Origin: Limonium bicolor
Lineage: Eukaryota; Streptophyta; Magnoliopsida; Caryophyllales; Plumbaginaceae
Assembly (NCBI GenBank): GCA_023374045.1
Contig: CM041780.1
Coordinates: forward strand, 38,703,030-38,767,029
Direction of reading: 5' to 3'
DNA length: 64,000 nucleotides
In this document: piece after piece, positions 8,313-19,341 of the stretch
Layout: every line of letters starts with the position of its first letter
Numbering within the stretch: the first letter of the stretch is position 1
Program-made: the position numbers and the translations under genes
Notes under the pieces: generated by a model
What the model was told of the DNA's origin: nothing
The model's input: only the letters and a program-made list of their open reading frames with translations
Databases searched by the model: none

Positions 8313-9340
8313 ATCATAAAACTTTGCCAGAAAGTGTTTTTAAAGGGTTCTAATGATGGGGAAGTGAATGGTATTGGTTTTAGAAGTTGTTAAGGCCTTG
8401 TGTGGTGATATTTAAAGGTCCTAAGAAGTGTAAACAAGTGTAGTAAGTGAGTGAGAAGTAAGGACATAATTTCACATAAGTAAACTAAGTATACCGGGAC
8501 AACGGGGTAAGTACGGGAGTAGTAACTATTGTTGTACCGTATGAGCATAGAATTAATAACAATGTTGAAACATTACCAGTGGAACAAGTGTGAACCAAGG
8601 TACAAGGGAACACATGGTAAAGCTAACTCCGGTGAAAGGTATGATTTCCTCATGCTCTGTATCCTAACTTGGTTACCTCGATTTGTGTGCTTGTTTGATT
8701 GTGTGATCACCTAACAAGATAAATGCACGAATCGGATTGTGTGCACTTATTAGTGCTTGTATGGCATTGTCGCTTGTTAGATTGAATTTAAACTAAGTTT
8801 GTATAATTCATGAAACGGATGAATGATGAATGAGTTGACTGCATGTGATTGAGTATTGTAGTGCGACTCATAGTTGAGTCTTGATTGATTCGCGACTCGA
8901 AGAACGAGTCACGTGGTGGATGATGAAAACGAGGTAACACACGAAAACCATCGATTAACGGACAACGATAAATCAAACCTATAAACTTACTCGAAATGAG
9001 AACAAGCTATACATAAGGCTAGAGAACGTCCTTAATAACAATAGACGACCTCCTGTGCAAGGATGAAACTCAATGTTAGAAAATGAACATATTCCTAAGT
9101 AATGGAAGTGTAGGGGCGACCCTTAAATCGGCAGATACAACAAGATGGGAAAATCTCCTAAGTTGTATGATAGCATCGAGAGAGATGCGGCTGACTAATG
9201 TTTATATATGTATTTATATATGAGTACCTATTGTTACTAACCCGAGAGCTGGGTTAGGGGGGATTGTGAGTCACGGATGCAAGGAAGAGGAAGCAACAGA
9301 GCGTATGTTTCCGAATCCATGGTCGAACTCCCTTGTTACC

Positions 9341-9396
9341 GGGCCGTGTGCCACATAGTGGTGCCCTGCGGGGCCGTGTGCCACATAGTGGTGCCC
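9341..9396 (+). repeat. Two-copy 30-bp direct repeat
   Basis: GGGCCGTGTGCCACATAGTG followed by GTGCCC occurs at 9341-9366 and 9371-9396 without a mismatch. It lies at the position of the second tandem repeat of the other LTRs. Confidence 0.85.
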
Positions 9397-9920
9397 GACT
9401 AGAGTAAGACCGGCAGAGCTTACCCGTCTAAAGAGGTAACTGAGTATTATGGGATAGGAAGAGGGGACATGAGAGAATGTTTCTAATTCCGCTGGTGACT
9501 ATAAAAGCCCGGTGTTGAGACCTATATATGTCTATGCTCGGAGGCCTATGAGGCTTAACTTAATATTATTCAAGAGTGGAATAATTAAGAAACTAGATCG
9601 GGACCGTGAGTGTCCAATGATCTAGGAGTCAAGTAAACCCCCGTTGAGATAGAAAATTGGTAATTAACGAAAGTGAAACTCACTTGAGATACGGTTTCTC
9701 AAGGCTGAAGAATAAGATAGCTGAACTTAACAAGCTGGATGTGAGATCTGTGTGGATTGTATTCCTGGATTGAATGTGGAGTGTGGTGTGAATGTACATA
9801 TATGATGTATTGTTGTATTGCTTGTTGTTTGAACTAAAATGAACTGCACGCTCTCGACCAATTAGTCGGCGTACCCTCGCTAGTACGCGGGGTATGCGGA
9901 AGTCATATTCAGCGTAAGCT

Positions 9921-9952
9921 GACCCCCTAGGGGGAACGTTTTTAGTGTGCAG
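9921..9952 (+). promoter_or_regulatory. CCCC-GGGG hairpin and acceptor-like site of A 3' LTR
   Basis: GACCCCCTAGGGGG is followed by a T-rich run, GTGTGCAG and GTACCC. The site is 465 bp before the LTR end and about 2.7-3.0 kb after the donor-like sites. It is the likely 3' end of an LTR intron. Confidence 0.5.
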
Positions 9953-10003
9953 GTACCCGAAGTGAATATGAACACTGTAAGAGACTGGCAGCTAAGCCGG
10001 ACA

Positions 10004-10023
10004 CCGTTCGAGAGCAGGACGGG
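10004..10023 (+). other. Conserved 20-mer in exon-like part of LTR
   Basis: CCGTTCGAGAGCAGGACGGG, with CCG(T)/(A)CGG able to pair. Near-identical copies follow the acceptor-like site in D, G, E and I, and a diverged one in C. It is one of the few LTR blocks shared almost base for base between families. Confidence 0.6.
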
Positions 10024-10512
10024 GTTGTCATTGATGTGGGTAGTTGTTAAAGCAATTGTATTTGTATACTGTGGGATGTAAGACCAAAAGGGTCTTGGAT
10101 ATACTCGGGAAATTGTAGATACTCTCGGTATAGTTTGAATGGAGATGGTATTTGTATAATTTGGATTTGAAGGTTGTATTTGATTTCTGAATTGGTTAAG
10201 TATCGGAAGCCGCGTTGCATTAGGGTACTCCGGTAAAAGACCCATCAGACCGATATTGTATTTGTTGTAGTATTTGTGTTTGGATTGGCCTCGTTAGTCA
10301 CATAGGTGACTAGCGGCATTGTATCACCCCCGTTTGTAGTTATTGTTCCGCTGCATTATGGTTGGTAATCGAGACGGATTAGGAGATAATGGTGTGATTA
10401 CCGGTAGGGGTGTTACAGTGTTGTGTGCTGGATAGAAATAAGCTTGAGTGAGTTTGATGAAGAGAGGAGAGTAAAAGGAAGAAGGTGGGTATATGTTTTT
10501 GAGCCAAAACTC

Positions 10513-10539
10513 TTACCTAGAGGAGGAGATAGCAGCCAT
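10513..10539 (-). CDS. Eight-residue ORF at B donor site
   Basis: ATG-GCT-GCT through TCT-AGG-TAA, ending in the donor-like site just as the longer ORFs of A, E and I do. It is too short to judge alone and is listed only because of the shared stop-in-donor arrangement. Confidence 0.2.
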   Translation of the reverse strand: MAAISSSR

Positions 10540-10754
10540 GGAACCGGTGGTGTCTCTCGGTTTAGGATTCAGTAGAGGGGAGCTTGAAGTTTACGACTGA
10601 AGGTTGAAGAATGTTATTGGATGAAACGAAAGGGAATCGGTGATAAGAGGTAGTAGGTGTGGGTTGGTAGATGATGGTCAAGGTGGGGAGTTCCCCAAAC
10701 TGAAATGGTCCCTCACCATGCAGGCATTGTCGGACAGGATGGGTAGAAGTAGGT

Positions 10755-11270
10755 AGATTTGTATATCATATTATATGTTACTTTTGAATATGAAATGTAC
10801 TAACCGGTGCTCTTTTTTGCAGGTTGTTCAAAACTTATAGTGGGTACGGATGACATATCAAGACGGCGGAAAAAAATATACCAAGGTAGGAAGAGGGCAA
10901 ATGGTGTACGCTTAACTATTTCATAAAATGGGTAATCATGTTATACTTATATTAAAGCAATTTGATGAACCACATATATATATAAGGTAACCGGTAATTA
11001 GACAAGGAAAGAGTGGTTAATATACAGTTGAAGTATTAGTTACGTAAGAAGGGTGAGTTTGTTTGATTATAATATATGCTACATAAGAACATGAAATGGA
11101 GCCCATATCTATGTGTACTAATCGGTGGCTTCTTTTTTTTTCTAGTTGTACAGATCTTGGAAGTGGATAAGAAGAACATGCCAAAGGAAGTGGTATGATG
11201 AAACAAGGTGGCAGAGTAAGTTGATTAATTTCTTTGACAAAGTAGTAAAAATGTTACTTAAAATAAAGTA
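10755..11270. repeat. Diverged tandem duplication in B LTR
   Basis: Two segments of about 210 bp start near 10755 and 11056. Both contain ATATGAAAT or CATGAAAT, GTACTAA-CGGTG, a T-rich tract and a purine-rich stretch ending CCAAG or ACAAG. The 300-bp period accounts for the downstream shift of the B donor-like site. Confidence 0.5.
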
Positions 11271-11306
11271 ACTTTTGGCCATGTATAATCTTAAGTATAG
11301 CCGGCC

Positions 11307-11316
11307 ATTTATATAA
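11307..11316 (-). promoter_or_regulatory. TATA box of B LTR
   Basis: TTATATAAAT on the minus strand, about 435 bp into the LTR, followed by GGCCGG. Confidence 0.6.
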
Positions 11317-11750
11317 GGAGAAAGCTGTTGTTATGCGGACATTTTTGAAAAACTTGAATTATACATTTGAATGTGGTACATTATGTCACATTAGTATATT
11401 TAAGGGTATTTAAGACCCTAAAACAGAATAGGATTCATTTTGGAGGCAATCTCACAAAAATGTGTTCTAAGGAAGCTTAGTGTACATTTTGTGTTCTAAT
11501 GAGTTTCTAAGCTTGGTTTCCCCTTGGAAACGGCTTTAATATGTTCATTTATGTACTATAAGGCCTAGGTTAAAAAGTTTAGAGCAAACAGAGTTCGTTT
11601 TTGATATTTAGTCACCCTAAAAGGTCAAAGGGTGTAATTCTTGCTTTCTGTTAAACTTTGTTGTTTTATTTTATTTTTAAGGCATGATTAGGCCTTAATT
11701 CAATTGATTATATGTTTAATCAATATTTAATTAAGTAGGAATATTTCAGT

Positions 11751-11766
11751 CTACCCCCCTTAAAAA
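11751..11766 (-). other. Polypurine tract of B
   Basis: TTTTTAAGGGGGGTAG on the minus strand, two bases from the LTR start. Confidence 0.8.
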
Positions 11767-12199
11767 GACTTTGTCCCGAAGTCGCTTTACTTAAATAGGT
11801 GTATTAATACTACCCATATAATCCCATAATGAATATCTATATGGTATATCATTTACACACATCGTGTTGTGCTAATACCGCACAAAAGCCCTCAATTGTG
11901 GCGTTAATTTAAACATATATGGATATAGGCGATCCATCAGCACCATCATTTCTTATCAGTTCTACCAACCCTGACAACCTTCCCGAGGTGTCCATACCAT
12001 TTCATCATTCCACATTCCATATCTAATGATTCATTTCGTGTCTAGGCGATACCGTATGTAAACAATCTACAAGGTACTATAATTTTATATATCACAAATA
12101 TTATAGAAAGGTACTACACACATGGGTGTAGACCCGTCATTCAAACAAGTATTTCGTAAGATTCATACATACAAGTTCACATCACTCATAGACAAATCA

Positions 12200-12410
12200 A
12201 CAACTTACGCCCCGCGTACTAAACAACACCAACAAAACAACAAACAACATCAACAAACAGCGTATGCCCCGCATACCAAACAACACCAACAAACAACATA
12301 TGCCCCGTATACCACCAACTCACTGTATGCCCCGCATACGAAACAAACCAACAAACAACATCGTATGCCCCGCATACCAACAAACTACCGTATGCCCCGC
12401 ATATGAAACA
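12200..12410. repeat. Tandem repeat with GTATGC-CCC-GCATAC hairpins
   Basis: Five to six units of 30-50 bp made of AACAACACCAACAAAC-type sequence. They are separated by GTATGCCCCGCATAC or close variants (12262, 12362, 12390). Each of these folds into a six-pair stem with a CCC loop. It occupies the same slot as the repeat at 5570-5850 in A but has a different sequence. Confidence 0.8.
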
Positions 12411-12447
12411 ACAAAATTCAGTGCACACATGTGCACAGCCAAGAGGC

Positions 12448-12474
12448 TCTACCCCCCTTAAAAAGGGTTACGCC
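12448..12474 (-). other. Internal polypurine copy of B
   Basis: On the minus strand GGGCGTAACCCTTTTTAAGG then GGGGTAGAG, the same motif as 4632-4655 in A. It lies 0.7 kb from the LTR. Confidence 0.65.
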
Positions 12475-15264
12475 CCAGTACCTCACAAGTATACAACAAC
12501 CGCTCAACAAGGAGCACTGGATACTTGGCTCTCATAGAGTTATCTAACTCTCATGTGCATCTTCTACCTACCTTTGGAGTAGATTTTTCTCATATCAGAG
12601 AGACGGGTATGGCTCTAGCCCTCCCGGGCTGCAAAACATTTAAAGGGGTGAGGCACGTGTTTGTGCTCTCTCCCGAATCGGTTTTTATTGGGCCCACTCG
12701 CTCCGTACAAAGGTGCAGACCCATGGATATAGGCTCAGTTTGCCTCTTCCTATTGTCGTATATCCCATCGTTTGGATTACTAGCATACATGCGTGTATCT
12801 TCTCTTACTGATTCTCAGCTTGAGGTGTCATATGACATTGGCATTATGGTACTTAGTGCTCTTTGCACTTGTCTTTCTAATACTGAGATGTACTAGCCTC
12901 CATGTTCACTTAGATAAGGGTTGTCATCCGTGTCTCCTGGTGGTTTTGTTCCGGAGTAACACATTGTTGTAGTTCTTTGATACTTGTTTCGTGTTGATAT
13001 CCATTGCATCTTCTCGTGTGTCGGGTTAGCATCAACGTTCATATGGTTTTTCCTGCTTCCTGCTGGGGAATCCATATATTGTGCTCGTACTGGAGTTCTG
13101 TAACTTCATCTTCCATTTCACATTAATCTTTGTGAGTTTTACTTGTTTAAGTTCACCCACGTATTTATTGTTGATGGTTTGTTCCTGTTGGTCGCTTCCG
13201 CGCGCACCATATTTCAGTTGATTTGCCGGTTGTTAGTTATCGTAACGTTTGTTCCTTGCTCGAGGCATCAGCTAGTGTGCTAGCTCTGTCTTTCATCGTT
13301 GCGTAGTCATGCGTTTAAGTTCGCATCATTCAGTAGGTTCCTCTGGCCCGTTGGTTTAACTGCGGCTCTTTTCGTCCATCTTCGAGGTGATCTGCATCAC
13401 TGTCCGTAGCACGGGGTTGACTACTTCTCGTGTTCCTAACACTACTTGTCTACATGCATGGGTACCGTACTGATACATTACTACTTACCCGACTAACTTA
13501 TAAGTAAGTCTGTCAGGCCCATATGCTCCTATCGGAGTGCGGTCGTCCCATGTCTCTTTTAGTTTAATGGTAGCGTCCGTCACACGGCTATTGTGAAGTA
13601 TTCTATTGTCAATCTCCCTTTTGATGGATGTCCTTGTTGTAGTTTGATGTTAATTGGTCCGCATTGTCGGTTATCTTGTCGTAGGTGCTAATGTCCTAGT
13701 AGTATGGTGGTAAAAGTGGTTGAAAACATTATTTTTGTTCCCTGGACTCATGTCCTTAGTACTACATTTCATCTGGTACTCATCTCTAAAGGTAGCACTT
13801 GGTTGTTAATCAGTTAAACGTTAAATGTTGGTTCGTCTGTATGGCTGCAATAGGTTCATGTAATATTCGTTCAGAGCTAGCATTGTCAGTTCTCCTATCT
13901 CGATCTCCATGAGTACTATACATATTCTTTTCCTCCTAGTTAAATTATTATCACATCTCATCTAGAATCCCGATACGGTGTAGGGTAAGTTCTCATACTT
14001 GGGTATTCATATTTGTTCCCTCTTCCGTTTAATTGGGTGTATTGTAGATTGTATCACTGCTTGAGCAACTCGGCTCTTCACTTTTCAACCATTCTCATTG
14101 CTGGTACTACATCCACAAAGGGTATACCATTTGTCAAAAGATTATGTTTGTCCATTAGGACTAAACGTTTATCACTTTTAGTGATTGGCATTGATTGCCG
14201 GTATATACTTTTGGTATTCGGCTAGTAAGCAATGTTTTTGTTGTTACTTATTATTTAGTGCTAGTTATTTGTAACTGCAGTTATTTTTATTTCAGGTGCG
14301 CGGTTTGGCGCCTGTTAGTAACCCATCATTGTTATCCCCATTGGTTACAGTATGTACCGTAGCTCTTTTACTTCATTATATTAACTTAGACATTGTTATG
14401 TTAGCAGTATACCTCGAAAGGTGATTGGAGTCGGTGTTCCCGGTCTCCTGGGCTCATGTCCCTTATTTGTACATTAGGTACTTGCTTACCTGCGCTATTT
14501 AGCGTTCGGTTTGAGTGTTTGTAATATCGATTTAGTTGTTTGCCATTATTTTAATTTACACATTCATTCATCATTGATAGTCATCACAATAGTAAACGAC
14601 ATGTTTTTAACACATATTGGTACTCATCATTTTTACATGGCAGAATGCCAACGGCGGTAGCCATTCTTCTACTTAGAACTTGTCTCATAATCAGTATGAT
14701 ATTGATAATACACCTAAAACTTAATCTTGACGTTTGTTCGTTTTTTGAAATACCCCAAACCTAAGTATGCTAAGTAAACATCAATTTATGAGGTAATAAG
14801 GCTAAAACATGCCTTATTAAGATTGGTAGACAATTTAAACCCAGGAAAACACAAGAAAACACCTTAAGGGCAATTTGGGCAAAATGTGGTCTAAGCTTGG
14901 AGTGACTTTGATTAGAACCCAAATATCATTATAAGACCTTATTAACATGCTAATGGACATGTTAAATCAATTAGCAAAGAAAACCAAGCTCAAAAACAAG
15001 CTTAAACACAAAATGTGCTTTAAGACTCCTTAAAGCACCTTTTTGAGAAATTGTCTTAGAAATGAGTTTTGAGTGGCTAAATGCCCATGATTACACCTTA
15101 ATCAACATGTGTACTAATTAGTATCACATTAGGAAGTCTAAATCAATGGGAAACCAAAAATTTCAGAAATTTGTGCACCAATTAGTGAATAGTGCTCAAA
15201 TAGTGCTAGTTTTGACTTAAGTTAACTTAATTAGTCAAATGGCCAAACAATGCCATATGTATCT

Positions 15265-15286
15265 TATATATGAAGGGGGGGGGGGA
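15265..15286 (+). promoter_or_regulatory. Core promoter of C LTR with a run of 12 G
   Basis: TATATAT (15265-15271), then GAA and twelve consecutive G (15275-15286), then ACGGTTTT. The other families have GGGGCCGGTTTT here; the long G run may be an expanded form of it. Confidence 0.65.
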
Positions 15287-15636
15287 CGGTTTTAAGGGGA
15301 TGAGTCACCATAGGGGACAGCCAACTTAAAGGAAATGAGAGGAAAAGTTGTAAATTCACTATTCACCATTATAAAGCAAAATATCCTTTATTAGCCTACC
15401 TCTCTCCTCTCTTCTTCATTCCTCTTCTTCTTCCATGGTTTCCTTCTTCTTTTCTCTGTTCTAAAGCCGTCCAAGCAGCACCCATGGCACCACCACCTTG
15501 CTTTGTCCATAACTTGCTCGTTTTAGCTCCAAATCAAAAACTAAGCATAGAATTCTCTTAGTTAGACCAAGGCCTTGCTTCCTATCTTTTCAAAATTTGA
15601 AAAGATTCATTTTGGAGCCATGAGAAAACTCCATTG

Positions 15637-15690
15637 ATGGGGGAAATCAAGTTTGAAGACCTCTTTTGGTTCTCCATTCATCCAAGGTAA
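15637..15690 (+). CDS. Putative 17-residue leader ORF of C
   Basis: ATG-GGG-GAA to CCA-AGG-TAA. The stop again overlaps the first donor-like site AAG|GTAA. The peptide differs from those of A, E and I, and only the ending is shared. Weak on its own. Confidence 0.25.
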   Translation: MGEIKFEDLFWFSIHPR

Positions 15691-16055
15691 TGAAAATGTA
15701 AGAAAAACCATGTTTCCACCACTTCTCCTTCATTGCCGAAAATTTCTTCTCATGGGGGCCTTGTGTTTATGCCTTGTTCTAGCTTGTTTTATTCACCAAG
15801 GACTAGTGGAGGTCCTCTTTCATTCGTTGCCCAAGTCTACTTTGAACTTCAAAGGTAATCATCCACTTTTATGTCTTAAAACACATTTTTTTAACCTAAG
15901 ATTGAATTCTATGAGTTTAGGCATATTTCTTAGTGCTCATTAGATTATTTGAATGGAATTAGAACATTGGCAAGGGAGATTAAATTGGTGGCCGAGATTC
16001 ATTCAAGAAAATCCCTAAGGAGGAAGTTAAGATAAGCTTGGAGAAACAAGGTAAA
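15684..16055 (+). promoter_or_regulatory. Three donor-like sites of C LTR
   Basis: AAG|GTAATG after 15686, AAG|GTAATC after 15854 and AAG|GTAAAT after 16050. Spacings of 168 and 196 bp match A (170 and 189). Confidence 0.55.
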
Positions 16056-17342
16056 TGTTTTACCTAATGGTGGTTTAAGGTTTGAAGGGATGAGATTTAG
16101 ATAAGTCCTAATGTAGCTTAAAGCTTACATTATGTAATGAGTTATATAACCAAGGAAAAAGAATTTAAGAAAGCTTGTGAACTTGTGACTAAGGAGCCAA
16201 TGGGAATGAGTTAGTAAGATAAGTTGAAGGTGGATTTTAAGAGCATTATAAGTACTATGAGGTTGATGGGTGTAATTGCAGGTTGAAAGCTATTACATGT
16301 GGGAAATTCAGTGTTTATATTCATGTCATTTAAGGGCCTAAGAGACATGTCATTTAAGAGCCTTAGTGCTATACAATTTAAGATTATTGCACTATATTGA
16401 GTTTGTTGTGAATGAGTTGATTTGGGTGAGAAAATATGATGAGAAAGGATTTGATTGGTGTGAGATGATTGTATGAGAAAAACAATACATTTGGGCATGA
16501 TAATATACTAGAGGAGCTATGGCGAAATTTGAGTAGAAAACAAGCGTTTAAGTGGTGGCTGTGAATGGATATGACCTAGGATCTACTAAGAGTCCTTAAG
16601 GAAATTTGGGTGAAAATAAGTTAACGACAGTGTTCTTGAGGATTAGAATGACTTAGAATTGTTTAGGAAGAATTAGAGGTTAGGAGGGTGTAAAACTAAA
16701 TGTTGGGTGTAGTAATATACTAAGAAAGCCATGTCAAAATTTGTAGAGAAAACTAAGTGTTTAAGATGTTCTAAGGAGATTTTATGACTAAGGATGTTCT
16801 AGTAACATTTAGGGTTGTTTTGGTGAAAATGGATAAACTATGGAGTTCTTGAGTACTAGGAAGACATAGGGATGTCTAAGAGGGACTAGGGGTTATAATG
16901 GTGAGTTTTATGCACCAAAACCATGGTTAAGGAAGCTAGGAAACTTGTAGAAACTTTGAAGGAAAAATAAGGTATGATGACTTATATGGATGTAAGCATG
17001 TGCTATATTATATGTAGCTTTGAGAAGTTTGAGTAATGCAAATGGGTATGCATAATGATGATTGAGGAGTAGTTAAGATGGTTGTGAAGAAGCATGAAGA
17101 TTAGTTGAGGTCTTAGGCAAAATCACAAGTGGGAAGTGTAAGAAATCAAGTGTTAAGTGTAAGAATTTTGTAAGAAATTGAGTGTCAAGTTTGTGATGTT
17201 TGAGGAAGGTTTAGTGCATGTTTTAAGGTGTTTAAACATGTAGGAAACATATGGAAAGATTGTGGAATGAGTGGGAAAAGATTGGGGTGAATTTGGAGTT
17301 CAAAATGAGGAGAAAAGCACTTTGGAAAATAGATTCTGCTGT

Positions 17343-17440
17343 GGACCGCCCCTAAGGACCGCTCCTGTGGGGAGGTCCAGGCAAATTCTGCAGGAAAATA
17401 GCTTCTGGTTGGGACCGCCCCTGGGACCGCCCCAGTGCAG
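17343..17440 (+). repeat. Hairpin array of C LTR (2 units, 69-bp period)
   Basis: Unit 1 (17343-17378, 36 nt): GGACCGCCCC pairs with GGGGAGGTCC apart from one G-A mismatch. Unit 2 starts at 17412 with GGACCGCCCC but lacks the matching right arm. It is the most decayed of the arrays. Confidence 0.65.
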
Positions 17441-18589
17441 AGAAAAAGAAAAAATTTTGTTTTTGGCTTCTAATGATGGGGAATTGAATGGTAATGGTTT
17501 TAGATGATGTTTAGGCCTTGTTTGGTGACATGTAAAGGCCTTAAGAGGTGTAAACAAGTATGAGGTGTATGAGAAGTGATTAACTTATATGATTAAGTTT
17601 AAATTACAATGACTTAGTGGTCCAACATTATGGAGTGATGATGATTAGAAAGACAAGCATGTAATGACTTAAGAGGTTAAGGTAAGTAAAATGGTTTTAA
17701 GTGTTTAAGGTTAAGTTAGAAAGAATTTATGAGGAGCTAGATGGAGATTGATATGTAATGATATATAAGGTTGTTTAAGACTTGTTTGGTGAGTGACAAT
17801 GATAATTAAGTGGGTGAATAGGTATAAGGAATGAGGAGAAGTGATTCACTTAAGATTAAGTTTATAAGAACTTAAATGGTATTTAGTTGGAAATCATTAG
17901 TGATTAAGTAAGCTAGGTTAATTAAAAGTAATTAACCACCAAATTCAATGAATGTTTTAGGACTTGGGGATTTGGACTCCGGAGGAGAGTAAGCAACCGA
18001 AACGACCAACGGTGAACGGTACAGTTCTTCTTGTGACCTGCTTGCTAACGAGGTGTCCCTCGGCTTGTGTGCTATCTGTTTATGTGTGCCGGCTAAACAA
18101 GAAAGCATGCAACCGGAATATTATGATTATTGTATTGTTGTGCGATGGTTGAAAACTAACACAACTTACCGTGAGAACCTACTAACTAATGTTTAGTAAA
18201 GAATAGTGTGAGATTAAGGAACACTCCCAAATATTGTTTTCTTCTTAGTAACCGAAGGAGGTTAACTAACAAACATTGTCTTGAGACTTCTACTAACTGG
18301 AACTTGGGGGGAGTGAGGAATTCGGGACTGACTCCAGTCATGCATGTTAAGGAAAGGGGGTCGGTATCTAAAGAAGATCCGATTTCCGCTTAAGGACTTG
18401 TCTCCGGACTTGTTGCCTAGGGTCGGTAGCTAGTTCAGCTACATTGGACATACAGTCCAAGGTAAGAGGCATTAAGATGGTGCGGTAGGATCACCTAAAT
18501 CCTACGTTTTAAGATGAGTTGTTTATTCAACCAAGGGAGTTAATAGCTCATTGGCTAGGGTTGCTTTTGACCCGACAAAAATAAACATT

Positions 18590-18780
18590 GAGATAAGATA
18601 CAATCGTTTCTATTTAAAGAATGGTTAGTATTCTAGGATTAAGATAAGGTTTGAGATAAGATACTACTATTTCTATTTAAATAGTGGTTTGTATAGTGAG
18701 ACTGAGATAAGCTACATCCATTTCTATTTAAAGAATGGTTTGTTTTCTAAGACTAAGATTGAGGTAAGATAAGGTTGGAC
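18590..18780 (+). repeat. Three-unit tandem repeat, 61-63 bp period
   Basis: Units begin GAGATAAG at 18590, 18653 and 18714. Each contains TTTCTATTTAAA followed by a GTGGTT or ATGGTT block. It occupies the second variable repeat slot of the LTR. Confidence 0.8.
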
Positions 18781-19010
18781 TAAGAATAAGAGGAAACATA
18801 ATTTAAGGAATTAAATAATTGACTCACTAATTAAGGGAACGCATTTAAGTTGTCCATTGTGTCTGAACTTTGACTGTTCATATTTGGCTTGTTGTTTATT
18901 GCACTTTCTATTATGTTGTGCATCTAATCAACCTCCATGCTATCGACAATTAGTCATCATAGCCACGTTAGCTTGGGGGCCATGAGAGGATCGTACCAGC
19001 AATTTTGTTG

Positions 19011-19041
19011 ACCCCCTTTGGGGGCTGTTTTTACTACACAG
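19011..19041 (+). promoter_or_regulatory. CCCC-GGGG hairpin and acceptor-like site of C LTR
   Basis: GACCCCCTTTGGGGGC, a T-rich run and ACTACACAG|GTGAAC, 300 bp before the LTR end. Confidence 0.5.
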
Positions 19042-19341
19042 GTGAACGTCAGAAGGCGCCCGTCATGAGAGTAAGATGGGGTAGACGTGTTACGGGTTAA
19101 GTGTGGCCTACGAGTTGTGCATGTACACTCGTATGGTACTTCGAGTTAGTAAGTTGTATAGGATGTGAGGGGATTGTAAGAATGATATGTATTTGGTTAA
19201 GACTTATAAGTACTAATGTTCGGTATATTCTGTTAGTCAGACCGTGGCAAGGTCCTGGAATGTATTTGAATCCGCTGCAACGTTTGTATATATGGTGATA
19301 AGTTTGTGATAACCACGATTGGATCGAGATGGGGTGTTACA

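Larger units (their letters stand above)
5966..10417 (+). mobile_element. Element A, complete 3' LTR (4452 bp)
   Basis: Starts TGAAATACCCC directly after the polypurine tract and ends GGGGTGTTACA at 10417. Order inside: U3 to a TATA-like box at +515, GGGGGCCGG, CT-rich leader, 28-codon ORF, donor-like sites at 6914, 7084 and 7273, hairpin array 8133-8312, a two-copy 30-bp repeat, acceptor-like site at 9952, and a conserved CCGTTCGAGAG block. Its last 870 bases match 1-874. The following GTGTT (10418-10422) should be one copy of the target duplication; the other copy is outside the window. At about 4.45 kb it is very long for an LTR but similar to its neighbours. Confidence 0.93.
10418..11748 (-). 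mobile_element. Element B, 3' LTR fragment
   Basis: On the minus strand this reads TGAAATATTCC from 11748 leftwards, right after a polypurine tract, so it is the start of a 3' LTR. The first 450 bases resemble the C LTR (shared ATGCCTTA, AACACAAAATGT and GAGTTT blocks). Element A is inserted about 1.33 kb into it, so the rest lies left of A outside the window. It carries a TATA box and one donor-like CTAG|GTAAG (exon end 10517). The donor lies at +1231 rather than near +940, because of an internal duplication of about 300 bp. Confidence 0.8.
11749..14745 (-). mobile_element. Element B, internal domain (PPT-proximal part)
   Basis: Minus-strand internal domain starting with the polypurine tract (11751-11766) and its hairpin (GACTT 11767-11771, AAGTC 11779-11783). 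It holds tandem repeats, the internal polypurine copy (12448-12474) and hairpin 5 (13526-13537). Element C interrupts it at 14746, so the primer-binding site and 5' LTR are not seen next to it. Open frames such as one of 123 codons at 12525-12896 lie on the antisense strand and look accidental. The stretch holds no other gene. Confidence 0.78.
14746..19341 (+). mobile_element. Element C, complete 5' LTR (4596 bp)
   Basis: Starts TGAAATACCCCAAACC at 14746 and ends GGGGTGTTACA at 19341, followed by the primer-binding site. It has a TATA box at +519, donor-like sites after 15686, 15854 and 16050 (+940, +1108, +1304), a short hairpin array (17343-17440), a three-unit tandem repeat (18590-18780) and an acceptor-like site at 19041. 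It is inserted in the B internal domain; the base run TTTTT at 14741-14745 is the left candidate target duplication. A frame of 96 codons at 15653-15943 overlaps the donor region and is not convincing as a gene. Confidence 0.93.

Noticed and set aside
12525..12896. Open frame of 123 codons in the B internal domain
   Set aside because: It is antisense to the element, shows no recognisable domain, and has no counterpart in A, D, F or I.
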